Shown here: positions 49,586 through 59,732 of the stretch, one piece after another | Numbering within the stretch: the stretch's first letter is position 1 | Layout: each line of letters begins with the position of its first letter | From: Azorinus chamasolen | Lineage: Eukaryota; Mollusca; Bivalvia; Cardiida; Solecurtidae | Assembly (NCBI GenBank): GCA_963576725.1 | Contig: OY755252.1 | Span: 42,115,552-42,179,551, forward strand | Direction: 5' to 3' | DNA length: 64,000 nt | The notes under the pieces: generated by a model | Seen by the model: only the letters and a program-made list of their open reading frames with translations | Told to the model about the DNA's origin: nothing | The model's database searches: none | Position numbers and translations under genes: made by a program

Positions 49586-49740
49586 TCTACTCCATAATTA
49601 CGCTTTTCTACGCCTTTGCAAATGGTAGACCTAGATAAGACAGCTCCTGTAGGAGCTGTCTGATCAGGGTCTGCTCTGATTGCTTATTATATATACATGT
49701 GTAATATAGAAATGATTCTAGAGTTTCTGTCATGGTTAAT
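49586..49740. mobile_element. T1 MITE, inverted, right end lost
   Basis: CTCTACTCCATAATTACGC, GGTAGACCTAGATAAGAC, apex AGCTCCTGTAGGAGCT, TGATTCTAGAGTTTCTGTC. Confidence 0.72.
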
Positions 49741-49883
49741 CAACCCCCTGCTCTTCTGGATCACTATGACATATGTTTGCTAAAGGAAGGTTTTACTGTA
49801 CATTCATTTATCATAATTTTCTTTCAGACTGAAGTCACATATATCACTGTAGAATATATTTAATATTACTGGTATAATTCGTT
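49741..49883. other. Unassigned, P-type scrap
   Basis: AAGGAAGGTTTTACTGTACATTC at ~49783 is an isolated P-family terminus. Confidence 0.45.
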
Positions 49884-50291
49884 TTAACCCATTCATTCAT
49901 TTTTAGACCAGGGATTCATTTTAAAATCTGACATATTTTGAAACAACGTGTCCCAAACCAAATGAATGAGTCACAGTAAGTTTTGATCAAATAGTATGAA
50001 ACAAAGACTTATTGTTCGTTTTGGATTTGAAGGAAGGCTATTTAGCGATTTATTTTGCATTGGGTCCTGAGGACTCCCATGTCGATGTTCAATGGGTCCT
50101 GAAGAAATTATTTGCGTATTTTACGTGGGACGCACACCGAAATGAATCACCGTTAGACCCAACCTCTTTGAATAAATCTGCTGAATAGGAACATTTACTA
50201 GGAAAAAAAGAAATTTTAGAAATAATTGTGATAGTTTCAAAAAGCAACTTACAGAGGCGTCAACAGGCATTAATATAAGGGAATGAGTTAA
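49884..50291. mobile_element. T2 host split by an unrelated insertion
   Basis: TTAACCCATTCATTCATTTTTAGAC, insertion, then TTAGACCCAACCTCTTTGAATAAATC, ATAATTGTGATAG (hairpin deleted), AGGGAATGAGTTAA. Confidence 0.8.
49909..50152. mobile_element. 244-bp insertion with TTAGAC duplication
   Basis: Begins CAGGGATTCATTTTAAAATC and ends CCGAAATGAATCACCG; the ends are imperfect inverted repeats. TTAGAC is at 49903-49908 and 50153-50158. The interior holds two copies of AATGGGTCCTGA-like text (near 50067 and 50091). Unclassified DNA element; CAGGG ends are hAT-like, but the duplication looks like 6 bp, not 8. Confidence 0.72.
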
Positions 50292-50469
50292 TCATGAATA
50301 TCATGTATAATATTAAAGAGAGAAAAGAATGGGAATCTGTCTGTTCTTTACCTAGACCATCTGCCACAGTAGCTTCTCAACTTTCTTTTATATATTAGTA
50401 TTGTTTCAAATATTGTATATTGAATGAACAATATTTTCATTAATTTGTTTAATCATTAGCGTGTAATGT
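50292..50469. other. Unassigned
   Basis: AT-rich; nothing recognised. Confidence 0.45.
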
Positions 50470-50644
50470 TTTAACCGTTGTCCTGCTGTGAAGAAATAAT
50501 GTGTGCTCAAATTTGGATCACTTCCGATTCAGATTGAGAAACTATTGACTTTGATCCTGTTGAGATGCCGATTTACTCATTGTCTTCTCTGGATCCAAGC
50601 TGTTTGCAAATGTGAATTAAGTCACAGATTGCAGAATAAGGCTT
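50470..50644. mobile_element. T4 MITE
   Basis: TTTTAACCGTTGTCCTGC, TGACTTTGATCCTGTTGAGATGC, TCTCTGGATCCAAGCTGTTTGC, ATAAGGCTTAA. Confidence 0.65.
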
Positions 50645-50892
50645 AACCCTTTCCCTTATCTAAGCGCATTTTGACACATCTGCAAACAGAGTAGACCCAG
50701 ATCAGACAACTCCTATAGGAGCCATCTGATCAGGGTCTACTCTGTTTGCTTATGGTGCAATATTAGATCTGATTCTACAGCTTCTACCTGAGCCAAAATG
50801 TCCTGTGTTCATATGCCATTATAAGAAATAATCTTATCAATATTCATGATGTCATTATTTCTTACATGAATATTCATCAGGGTAAGGGTTAA
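50643..50892. mobile_element. T1b MITE, full length, inverted
   Basis: TTAACCCTTTCCCTTATCTAAGCG, GAGTAGACCCAGATCAGAC, apex ACTCCTATAGGAGCC, TGATGTCATTATTTCTTAC, GGGTAAGGGTTAA; shares TTAA with the next element. Confidence 0.87.
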
Positions 50893-51146
50893 CCCTTTCC
50901 CTCATATAAACGTGTTTTCACGCATCTGCAAACAGAGTAGACCCAGATCAGACGGCTCCTAGAGGAGCCGTCTGATCAGGGTCTACTCTGTTTGCTAATA
51001 GAATTTCAAAGATCTGTGTCTTAACGTCTTTACTTTCTAAAATGGCTACAATGCTCCACCTTCCATATTTCATTATAACCTTTTTGTCCATGAATATGTA
51101 GTAGGTATTGAAATCTGTAATAAACATAGAACAGGGAAAGGGTTAA
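50889..51146. mobile_element. T1a MITE, full length, inverted
   Basis: TTAACCCTTTCCCTCATATAAACG, GAGTAGACCCAGATCAGACG, apex GGCTCCTAGAGGAGCC, AAAATGGCTACAATGCTCCACC, GAACAGGGAAAGGGTTAA. Confidence 0.88.
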
Positions 51147-51159
51147 CATTATAGGTACA

Positions 51160-51378
51160 TGCAGTTGAACCTCTCCGTATTGACCACATAACATCTTTCT
51201 TCATGAATATTCATGTGAGAAATCTGACAATCATGAATATGAATTGGGATAGACCCAGATTACGGTCTGTTCTGTTTGCTCATGAAATAAAATACAATGT
51301 AGATTAATTACTAGCTGTTTCTGCCAAGGCTATGACTAAATATTCAGGTAATTAATATTCATGACGGAAAAGGTTAGG
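51160..51378. mobile_element. P1 scrap followed by degraded T1b
   Basis: GCAGTTGAACCTCTCCGTATTGACC (P1 left end) then TTCATGAATATTCATGTGAG, ATAGACCCAGATTACGGTC, GTTTGCTCATGAAATAAAATAC. Confidence 0.6.
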
Positions 51379-51389
51379 CTCCTGTAGAA

Positions 51390-52973
51390 ACATGCCTGTT
51401 TTTCAGCAGCTAGCTGTCTATTTTCACTTTTGTTCTAGTTTTCCACCAATGAGAAACTATGTTACATTGTAATTTGCATATGACCTACGAGTATTTAGTA
51501 GTAAACTGTATTTTCATTAGTGAATACCTTGACTGGCATACAACATTTTTATATGCCTCTACACATTGCCAAACTATGTAAAATTCTGATATACAGTCTG
51601 CTAACGTGTCGAATTTCCTGGGGTAATTCTTACGACATTGTAGTTATTTCAAAACACCATGTTTTATGATAATTAGCTGCTTCGGCCTCGCAAATTAAAT
51701 TCATTGCAATAATTAACATAATCACAACACATGTAAGGCATCATGTTACACAGACATGTTCTATAAACTTCTTAGAGTTCAGTCAAAACGCCATATAGTA
51801 CAGAAAATCATTATTTACGCAGATATTTAGCATGGGACAGAAGACTGTCGACTGTCGAAAGTTCTGTTCTTAAAATAGATTTTAAGACCTGGAAATTCCC
51901 ATAAAATCAAAGTACTGATGTACTGATATTTATCACCTCATGGTAATGGTTGCTGAGCAATATTACCAGTTTGTCGAAACCACTATTAAACTTTCAAACT
52001 TTTACTATCATTTTGCTATCAATTAATACAACATTTGATAATAAAGTCCACTTTGACGAACAGGTAGTTTGCCGAAACCACCATAATTCACAGGCAGTGC
52101 TATAGGAAATAAAGAAGAAGGGTTGTTTAGTATATTAGAGTAGTGGTATTAATTGTATTAATTACTATCCCTGACCACAGCACCGAGGCTCTTGTTGTTG
52201 GCTCTCTTTGATATAAAGCTACTTACTGAAGGCTATTGCTACGGCTCTATCACATGGGGCTAAAATGGGCTCATAGACGTAGGTTGAAGTTGCTAACGTT
52301 ATATTGTTTTAAAAATACATGTAGATTCAGTTAATGATGTCATTAATGATGATGCACACAAGTCGATTAAAGCGTTTATCTAGGCTAAATAAATACCGTT
52401 CTTTAAGGAATTACAGACTCTGCACAAACAAAAACTTTATGCTTTAAAGTGTATTCAATTTCTTATCTTCATATCAATACAAATATAAGCACTTTCATGT
52501 ACATTTTATAATAGGTAAACTAAAGAACTAACTTGAGATAGTTTTAAAACATTACTTTGACATCGTACATTTTAAAAGTGATTTCCTATAAAAGCAACTT
52601 GAAATATTTCAATAACTGCTTCTTCTACTCCAAGTCATTTTCATTGCATGCTTCTCTGCTAGTATAATAACAAGCAACCCTTCATAGATCTAGTTCTCTG
52701 TACTAGTAGAATCTCCAAACATTGAAATAAATATTGCAGAGATTGTTTTGTACATTGTGTCAATATTTGAAGCGGCCGCTGAATATCTTTTTTAAAAGAT
52801 ATTTCTTGTTAAATGCCAGTCATGCAATGACGAGCAAGAGAAGAAATTTAGTTTCTTAGCAGAATCACACTTTTTTGTCCACAAAAGTGCAACTAGCAAT
52901 CATTATGTCGGTAGCAATTCTGTATCTGCCAAGAGGCATGATCAGTGTGAAGAAAAGAAACACCTATTCTTTA
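51390..52973. other. Repeat-poor island, no gene found
   Basis: About 1.6 kb without T, S1, P or F1 elements, AT-rich. It includes CACCGAGGCTCTTG|TTG (52181-52197), an HC-like 3' end, and a near-palindrome AATATCTTTT/AAAAGATATT (52782-52803) beside GCGGCCGC. No open frame above 60 codons is convincing. Confidence 0.5.
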
Positions 52974-53190
52974 CATGCTAACAGCCAATGTTTGGATTAC
53001 ATAAGCAATGAGTTTGGATCCACATGAGATGTCAGGTAACTGGTATCTTAGCAGCTGATCCAAACTATATTTGGAAACTGTGTATTTTTTTGAGAGAAAA
53101 TAGGAGAAAAATTAACCTCTTATTGTAGTAGATAAAAATTGTTGCAGACGACAATCTTTGCAGCTAACATTTACTTAGCAGGCAAAGAGT
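52974..53190. mobile_element. T4 MITE, divergent
   Basis: CATGCTAACAGCCAATG, GAGTTTGGATCCACATGAGATGTC, AGCTGATCCAAACTATATTTGG, ATTTACTTAGCAGGCAAAGAGTT. Confidence 0.65.
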
Positions 53191-53370
53191 TTGCCCTTTA
53201 CTTGTGAGTATTTACATATGAAGTATTGGCCTCATGAATAGTAATGAGATTAATTGTATAATGGCATAAGAACACAAGGCATTTTTGGCCATGGCAGAAA
53301 CTGTAAAATCAGATCTATGTAATTTCATAAGCAAACAGCGTAGACCCAACTCAGATGGCTCCCAAAGGAA
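53191..53370. mobile_element. T1b left half
   Basis: GCCCTTTACTTGTGAGTATTTAC, GGCCATGGCAGAAACTGTAAAATC, GCAAACAGCGTAGACCCAAC, GATGGCTCCCAAAGG, then unrelated. Confidence 0.68.
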
Positions 53371-53494
53371 CAAAAAGATGTCTTTGAGATTTAAAGGATG
53401 AAGCAGGTGTGTTTCAAAGTACAAGCAATTGTGGTCTATTTCAGTAACTCAAGTAGACTTGTCTTTTGCTTCCTAATGCCACTTTCATGACCCT

Positions 53495-53685
53495 CCATAG
53501 ATATTTTCACACCTTTGACTACATTATAGAGCCATCTGATCTGGGTGTACTCTGTTTGCCTATGAAATGATTGTGAAGCTTGTACCATGGTTAGAAATTC
53601 CTTGTTAATAATGCTGTTAAAAAATCAGCAGATTAATATTCATACATTCATTAATTCTTACATGAATATTTATCAGGTAAATGTT
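53495..53685. mobile_element. T1b, left arm shortened, inverted
   Basis: CTCCATAGATATTTTCACACC, AGAGCCATCTGATCTGGGTG, CTTGTACCATGGTTAGAAATTCC, ATTAATATTCATACATTC, TTACATGAATATTTATCAGG. Confidence 0.65.
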
Positions 53686-53925
53686 TTACCTGTTCTATAT
53701 TCAATCTCAAATCTCAATATCTACTGAATATTCAAGGAGGAAATAGGTATAATGATATATGGAAGGTGGAATATTGTAACTATTTTAGAATGTAAAGAAA
53801 CAGATCTATAAAATTCCATTAGCAAACAGCATACCCTGATCAGCTGGCTCCCATGGAGCCATCTGATCTTGGTCAGCTCTGTATGCAAATGTGTGAAAAA
53901 AGTGTTTTATGAACGAAAGAGTTAA
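53686..53925. mobile_element. T1a MITE
   Basis: ACCTGTTCTATATTC, ATATATGGAAGGTGGAATATTG, GCAAACAGCATACCCTGATCAG, apex TGGCTCCCATGGAGCCA, GAACGAAAGAGTTAA. Confidence 0.8.
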
Positions 53926-53961
53926 ATGGTCTCATCTGAATTCAAACTGTTTGGAAAGGTT

Positions 53962-54394
53962 TATAATCCTTTGCTTGATGAATATTCATGTAAGAAATAG
54001 TTGCTCCATGAATATTTATTAGATGGGACTTTTATTATGGCGTATGAATACAGGAACATTTTTGGCCATGGTCGAAACTGTAAAGTCAGATTGATAATAT
54101 TCCATAAGCAATTTTCAGAACAGACCAGGGTCCATGCTTATAAAACTTTTAGTTGAGTCTGAGTTCGTTCTCAAGTTTTTGATTGGTCAGATTTGAGCCT
54201 CTGGCTCAAATCTGACCAATCAAAAGCTTGAGAACTCAAATCTGACCAATCAAAAGCTTGAGAACGAAACTCAGACTCAACTAAAAGCTTTATAAGCATG
54301 GACCCTTGACTAGATGTCTCCTACAGGAGCTGTCTAATCTGGGTTTACTCTGTCTGTAAAGCAGTGAAAATGTTTCAGTAAGAGATAAGGGAAT
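53962..54394. mobile_element. T1b host with F1 in its stem
   Basis: AATCCTTTGCTTGATGAATATTC ... TCAGAACAGACCA, F1, TTGACTAGATGTCTCCTACAGGAGC ... GAGATAAGGGAA. Confidence 0.75.
54128..54305. mobile_element. F1 MITE nested in a T1b stem
   Basis: GGGTCCATGCTTATAAAAC ... TTTATAAGCATGGACCC; arms TGATTGGTCAGATTTGAGCC / GGCTCAAATCTGACCAATCA; one arm unit is repeated once. Confidence 0.87.
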
Positions 54395-54681
54395 GATGAA
54401 TTGTCAAGAGATCACCATATGCTGTAGAATGTGTTTTCTAAGAAACACTGTTACCACTAGAAACCAGTTTATCCTTGAGTGTGAATTATACCTTTGAAAA
54501 TGGGGGATTTCATCTAATTGATCTTCAACACTGTATTAGCCAGCTTGTGACGTTACCTATATTATGAGAAGCTTGGTAAGATGACATGGCATCAGGATCT
54601 AGAGTGTTTGACAATTTTGAGTTTGAAAGCCAAGGAAAAGAAATACCTACCTTTGAGCATGGCAACACACATTTATATGTG
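54395..54681. other. Unassigned
   Basis: No gene or repeat recognised. Confidence 0.45.
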
Positions 54682-54875
54682 TACAGTAAACCCCCACTAA
54701 ACCTGAATTCTAGTTGAGAAGAATTTAGATACTTTTAGGCAGGTGGCAGCTTAACGCAGGGTGAATGTCCTAGCGGAGCTTTCTGCATGTCTTTCATCCA
54801 GCATTTAGCTGTCATCTGTTTCCAAGACCACTATTTATGCTAAATTTAATGTCTGGTTTAGAGGGGTTTACTGTA
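54682..54875. mobile_element. P3 MITE with TA duplication
   Basis: TA|CAGTAAACCCCCACTAAACC ... GGTTTAGAGGGGTTTACTG|TA; arms GGCAGCTTAACGCAGG / CCAGCATTTAGCTGTC; the apex has lost its left half. Confidence 0.82.
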
Positions 54876-54929
54876 CACAGTGATTGTGTAGAGTGTTCAA
54901 GGTTATATAGCAGGAAACGAGTGAAGTGA

Positions 54930-54985
54930 TATTTGCAAACTTTGTAGACCCTGAGATCAGAGTGCTTTTAGAGGCCGGTGTCTGC
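54930..54985. mobile_element. T5 hairpin fragment
   Basis: TTGCAAACTTTGTAGACCCTG, AGATCAGAGTGCTTTTAG; right arm absent. Confidence 0.5.
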
Positions 54986-55047
54986 AATAATTGTCGTTCA
55001 GAATACTTTCACGATTTGTTACCCTCTATAATGAATGGTCTCTGTTG

Positions 55048-55288
55048 TTAACCCATGACAGTATTTATGAGAGAATGAATAACATCATGAATATTAATTA
55101 GAATAAGTTTCTTCATGGCACATTATCGGCACAGGAATTTTGGCCATTGGCAGAAACTGTAGAATCATATCAATATTATATCATATGCAAACAGAGCAGA
55201 CCCTGATCAGACAGATCCTACAGGAGCAGTCTGATCTGGGTCTACTCTGTTTGCAAAGATGTAGAAAGGAGTACTTAATTCGGGTTAA
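55048..55288. mobile_element. T1b MITE, full length
   Basis: TTAACCCATGACAGTATTTATG, ATCATGAATATTAATTAG, stem GCAAACAGAGCAGACCCTGA, apex GATCCTACAGGAGC, TACTTAATTCGGGTTAA. Confidence 0.85.
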
Positions 55289-55421
55289 CAGTGATGGACT
55301 ATTGACCTCTTCAGCATTCAAGAGTTGATAAGCCTGCTGAGTAAATATTTGTTTGCACACATTTTTGGCCCTCTAATTGTTCATCTTCTTCAAAGTACAA
55401 AGCAGAGTCAGTTGAGATCCT

Positions 55422-55546
55422 GGGTCCATGCTTATAAAGCTTTTTAGTTGAGTCTGAGTTTGTTCTCAAGCTTTTGATTGGTCAGATTTGAGCCAAAGGC
55501 TCAAATCTGACCAATCAAAAACTTGTGAACGAACTCAGACTGCAGA
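55422..55546. mobile_element. F1 MITE, right end truncated
   Basis: GGGTCCATGCTTATAAAGC, TTGATTGGTCAGATTTGAGCC / GGCTCAAATCTGACCAATCA, ends at GAACTCAGACTGCAG. Confidence 0.82.
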
Positions 55547-55655
55547 GTTAGCCTTATTACCCAACTAACTCTAATTTTCTGCAGGAGAAAAAAACAAACA
55601 ATAAATTTCATCATTTGTCTTAACTTTCAGAGTGGAATAGCCAATCAGTGTTTTT

Positions 55656-55840
55656 TCTCTTTCCCGCTGGTCTATGTTTATTCCAAATTTCACTGTGTAT
55701 TGAATATTCATGGACAAATTACTTGAAAATAGTTACAATGAAATTTGTAAGGTGGAACATTGTTGCCATTTGAGAAAGTAAAGTAACAGATCTATCAAAT
55801 TCCATTAGCAAATAGAGCAGAGTTAATCAGACAGGAAGCT
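55656..55840. mobile_element. T1a, hairpin broken
   Basis: TCTTTCCCGCTGGTCTATG, GAATATTCATGGACAAATTAC, GGTGGAACATTGTTGCC, GCAAATAGAGCAGAG, then no apex. Confidence 0.7.
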
Positions 55841-55879
55841 AAGGGTTCAGGCAAATAGTATAGACCCAGATCAAACAGC

Positions 55880-56017
55880 TTTCTTCCATTGGCTATTTTT
55901 AGACCCAATCTCTTTGAATAAATCTACCCAAACGGAGCATTTACTAGAGAAAAGTAAAATTTTAGATTTTTGTAGTTTGAAACCATTGTGATAAATAGAG
56001 CATTAATTTTGCTCAGA
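55880..56017. mobile_element. T2 left half
   Basis: TTTCTTCCATTGGCTATTTTTAG, CTACCCAAACGGAGCATTTAC, AACCATTGTGATAAATAGAG, stops in the left hairpin arm. Confidence 0.75.
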
Positions 56018-56342
56018 AAATTGGTGTTAAATTTACTTTAAAACAGCTGATTGAGAGTGGAAACTGGGTATCCCAATTCTTAGGGTAATCATTGGCTACT
56101 CTGTGTCACTTGTAAAATTAATCAACAGTTTGCCCATAGAATTCTCTAATGAAACCGACTGCTATAGTAAGGCTCTATTGCATTATAAGAGGTAAACTGT
56201 GACAGTTATCGGTATAAAAAATTGAACAGAGCTGCCTAACCTAATTGCAATCTAATTCCTTCTTCGTTTTGTCAAAACCGCATGGTGGGCATGGTGTCTA
56301 GGGAGCATGGTATTTGAGCTTGCCTAAGTACTAACTTGAGTA
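56018..56342. other. No gene seen
   Basis: Unassigned; no coherent frame. Confidence 0.45.
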
Positions 56343-56816
56343 AGTTGTCCTTTCCTTCTTTTAAACACTTTTTCATGCATTTGCAAACAGAGTAGACCCA
56401 GATCAGACGGCTCCTAGAGGATCAGGGTCTCTCCTTTGTTTGCTTATCGTATAATATTGTTGTGTTTCTTCAGTTTCTGCCTGAGTCAAAACATCCTGTG
56501 TTCATAATTATTCCATCATAAAAATTCAGCAAATAAATACTTATACAGTAAAACCTCTCTATATAAACGGCCACTTAATTACATCAAGTATTTTGTGTTA
56601 AAGGCAGGTGGCTGCTTAAAGCAAGGTGAAAGTGAAACAGAATGCTCCTATAGGAGCGTTCTGTTTTACTTTCACCTTGCTTTAAGCAGCCACCTGCCCT
56701 AAATACCAACTAATTAACACAATTTAGTGGCTGTTTTAGAGAGGTTTTACTCTCTAGAGGTTTTACTCTCTATTTCTTTTATTTCCTACATGGATATTGA
56801 ACAGGTAAAGGGTTAA
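56343..56816. mobile_element. T1 host split by P1
   Basis: GTTGTCCTTTCCTTCTTTTAAACAC, GAGTAGACCCAGATCAGACG, shortened apex GGCTCCTAGAGGATC; after P1: TTATTTCCTACATGGATATTG, AGGTAAAGGGTTAA. Confidence 0.72.
56544..56770. mobile_element. P1 MITE nested in T1, right end duplicated
   Basis: TA|CAGTAAAACCTCTCTATATA; apex ATGCTCCTATAGGAGCGTT; right end AGAGGTTTTACTCTCT present twice and lacking CTGTA. Confidence 0.82.
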
Positions 56817-56844
56817 AGCCTTCTGCACTACTGACTGATGACCA

Positions 56845-56925
56845 GAATTGCATACAGTTTTGATCCAGATCAGACACCAATTAATTCAATGTCTTATCAG
56901 GATGAAACTGTTTGACCTTGATACT
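56845..56925. mobile_element. T4 fragment
   Basis: CATACAGTTTTGATCCAGATCAGAC, AATGTCTTATCAGGATGAAACTGTTTG. Confidence 0.5.
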
Positions 56926-57059
56926 GTTGTTTGAAGAGAAACTGATGAAAGCTTTTCCGTCAGAAAAAAACTCTCAAACCCAGACAAGTTTTAACGACAA
57001 AAATCACTTATGTTTAAAAGATTACGCTTTTCTAAGACTTTAAAAGCATTTTCATATTT

Positions 57060-57205
57060 TACCCATTGAATGCAGGACACTAAAGTATTTGCAATCGGTG
57101 TTTATAGACCCAGATCAGAATTCTTCTCTATAAGCCGGATGATCTGGGTCTACACTGATTGCAAAATTAATGCAATGTATGTATGCCGTACAGAACCATT
57201 ACCAG
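57060..57205. mobile_element. T5 MITE, inverted, interrupted by minisatellite
   Basis: ACCCATTGAATGCAGGACAC, TATAGACCCAGATCAGAATTC, GATGATCTGGGTCTACACTG. The T5 end TTTGAATTCTGAATATGTAAAATGG appears at 58376, after the minisatellite. Confidence 0.6.
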
Positions 57206-57212
57206 GCCTCTT

Positions 57213-58363
57213 TTGGACAGTCACATATAGCCAGGAAAGGCATCAGACAGTCACACACACACATACATATATAGCCTGGAAAGGCATCAGACAGTCACAC
57301 ACACATACATATATAGCCAGGAAAGGCATCAGACAGTCACACACACACATACATATATAGCCAGGAAAGGCATCAGACAGTCACACACACATACATATAT
57401 AGCCAGGAAAGGCATCAGACAGTCACACACACATACATGTATAGCCAGGAAAGGCATCAGACAGTCACACACAGACATACATATATAGCCAGGAAAGGCA
57501 TCAGACAGTCACACACACACGTACATATATAGCCAGGAAAGGCATCAGACAGTCACACACACATACATATATAGCCAGGAAAGGCATCAGACAGTCACAC
57601 ACACATACATATATAGTCAGGAAATGCATCAGACAGTCACACACACATACATATATAGCCAGGAAAGGCATCAGACAGTCACACACACATACATATATAG
57701 CCAGGAAAGGCATCAGACAGTCACACACACATACATATATAGTCAGGAAAGGCATCAGACAGTCACACACACATACATATATAGCCAGGAAAGGTATCAG
57801 ACAGTCACATACACATATAGCCAGGAAAGGCATCAGACAGTCACACACACATACATATATAGCCAGGAAAGGCATCAGACAGTCACACACACATACATAT
57901 ATAGCCAGGAAATGCATCAGACAGTCACACACACATACATATATAGCCAGGAAAGGCATCAGACAGTCACATACACATACATATATAGTCAGGAAATGCA
58001 TCAGACAGTCACACACACATACATATATAGCCAGGAAAGGCATCAGACAGTCACACACACATACATATATAGTCAGGAAATGCATCAGACAGTCACACAC
58101 ACATACATATATAGCCAGGAAAGGCATCAGACAGTCACATACACATACATACATATAGCCAGGAAAGGCATCAGACAGTCACACACACATACATATATAT
58201 AGCCAGGAAAGGCATCAGACAGTCACACACACACACATACATATATAGCCAGGAAAGGCATCAGACAGTCACACACACATACACACATACATATATAGCC
58301 AGGAAAGGCATCAGACAGTCACACACACATACACACATACATATATAGCCAGGAAAGGCATCG
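57213..58363. repeat. ~39-bp minisatellite, about 28 units
   Basis: Unit ACATATATAGCCAGGAAAGG + CATCAGACAGTCACACACAC. Length variation comes from the CA run and from one short unit (~57801-57827). Variant bases (GCC/GTC, AAAGG/AAATG) alternate in runs. Because most units are 39 bp (13 codons), both strands stay open for ~200 codons; there is no start context or sequence complexity suggesting a real protein. Confidence 0.95.
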
Positions 58364-58417
58364 GTATAATGCATCCTTTGAATTCTGAATATGTAAAATG
58401 GAATAGCCCATCACTGT

Positions 58418-58667
58418 TTAACCCTTTGCCTGTTCTATGTTTATTCCAAATTTTAATACCTACTGAATATTCATGTACAAAATAGTTATAAAGAATTATG
58501 GAAGGTGGAACATTGTAGACATTTTAGGAAGCAATGAATCAGATCTATCAAATTCTGTTAGCAAACAGAGCAGAGCCTGATCAGATGGCTCCTCTAGGAG
58601 CCATCTGATCTGGGTCTACTCTGTTTGCAAATGCGTGAAAACACGTTTATATGAGGGAAAGGGTTAA
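58418..58667. mobile_element. T1a MITE, best-preserved copy
   Basis: TTAACCCTTTGCCTGTTCTATG, CTACTGAATATTCATGTAC, GGAAGGTGGAACATTG, stem GCAAACAGAGCAGAGCCTGA, apex GGCTCCTCTAGGAGCC, GTTTATATGAGGGAAAGGGTTAA; 250 bp. Confidence 0.9.
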
Positions 58668-58794
58668 CAATGGAACTCAGTATGAATAAATGACAGTGCA
58701 GACCATGATCAGAGGGCTCCTCAAGGAGCCCTGATATCTGGGTCTATACTGTTACCAAATGCTAATACACCTGATTCCTGCATTTTAAAGGTTT
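58668..58794. mobile_element. T5 fragment
   Basis: ATGACAGTGCAGACCATGATC, apex GGGCTCCTCAAGGAGCCC, TCTGGGTCTATACTGTTACC, CCTGCATTTTAAAGG. Confidence 0.68.
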
Positions 58795-59077
58795 CATATA
58801 CCAGCTTATTGACGGAGAACTTTCGAACTCATTTGTCACAGAAACTGAAATTACCTCATCTCTTTCTACATGATTGGCGTCATTATGAAATTGATTTTCC
58901 CATAATTGAAACGGTATTAAACAGTGCTAGCACAACACATTTTGCAACAAAATTGATCTATATTTAGATGCATGCTACAAAATGTACTTAGCCTTCTGTA
59001 AGCTTGTTAAAATTAATTTGACATAAAATGTTGGTCACATTAATTCTACTAGTACAGTTTTTATCAATTTCATTTTA
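58795..59077. other. Unassigned
   Basis: No gene or repeat recognised. Confidence 0.45.
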
Positions 59078-59298
59078 ATGAATATTTATATAAGATATAA
59101 TGACATCTTGAATATTAATTATATCCATTTTGTAATTGGCATATGAACACGGGAATGCCTGGCCATGGCTGAAAATTTAGAATTAGGTCTATAGTGTTTC
59201 TTAAGTAAAGAGAGCAGACCTGTTGATCAGACATCTCCTACAGGAGCTGTCTGGTCTGGGTCAACTCGTTTTGCAAAGATATCAAAACTAAAGGGTTA
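59078..59298. mobile_element. T1b MITE
   Basis: ATTTTAATGAATATTTATATAAG, GACATCTTGAATATTAATTA, apex TCTCCTACAGGAGC, GTCTGGTCTGGGTCAACTC, ACTAAAGGGTTAG. Confidence 0.75.
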
Positions 59299-59732
59299 GT
59301 GAATATTCATATAAGACATAATGGCTTTATGATTATTAACTAGATGGATTTTGATATTGGTGTATGAACACAAGGAGTTGGTCATGCAGGAACTGTAGAA
59401 TCGATATATTTCAATAAGCAACAAAACTGTCTAGACTGATCACATTGTTAGTACAAGAGCTGTTTGATCTAGATCTACAGTAAAACCTCTCTATAACGAC
59501 CACTAAATTACATCAAGTATTTTGTGTTAAAGGCAGGTGGATGCTTAAAGCAAGGTGAAAGTAAAACAGAACGCTCCTATAGGAGCGTTCTGTTTTACTT
59601 TCACCTTGCTTTAAGCAACCACCTGCCCAAAATACCAACTAGTTAACACAATTTAATGGTCGTTATAGAGAGGTTTTATTGTACTCTGTTTACCAATATG
59701 TGTAGATAGATCTCTATCAGGTAGAGGGTTTA
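59299..59732. mobile_element. T1b host split by P1 at TA
   Basis: GTGAATATTCATATAAGACATAATGG ... GCTGTTTGATCTAGATCTA; after P1: CTCTGTTTACCAATATG, CTATCAGGTAGAGGG. The empty site reads GATCTACTCTGTTT, normal T1 text. Confidence 0.78.
59478..59681. mobile_element. P1 MITE with readable empty site
   Basis: TA|CAGTAAAACCTCTCTATAACG ... CGTTATAGAGAGGTTTTATTG|TA (TA at 59476-59477 and 59682-59683). Arms GGATGCTTAAAGCAAGGTG / CACCTTGCTTTAAGCAACC; apex ACGCTCCTATAGGAGCGT, perfectly paired. Confidence 0.9.

Noticed and set aside
57501..58202. 217- and 192-codon frames on opposite strands
   Set aside because: Produced by the 13-codon minisatellite period; low-complexity and strand-symmetric.
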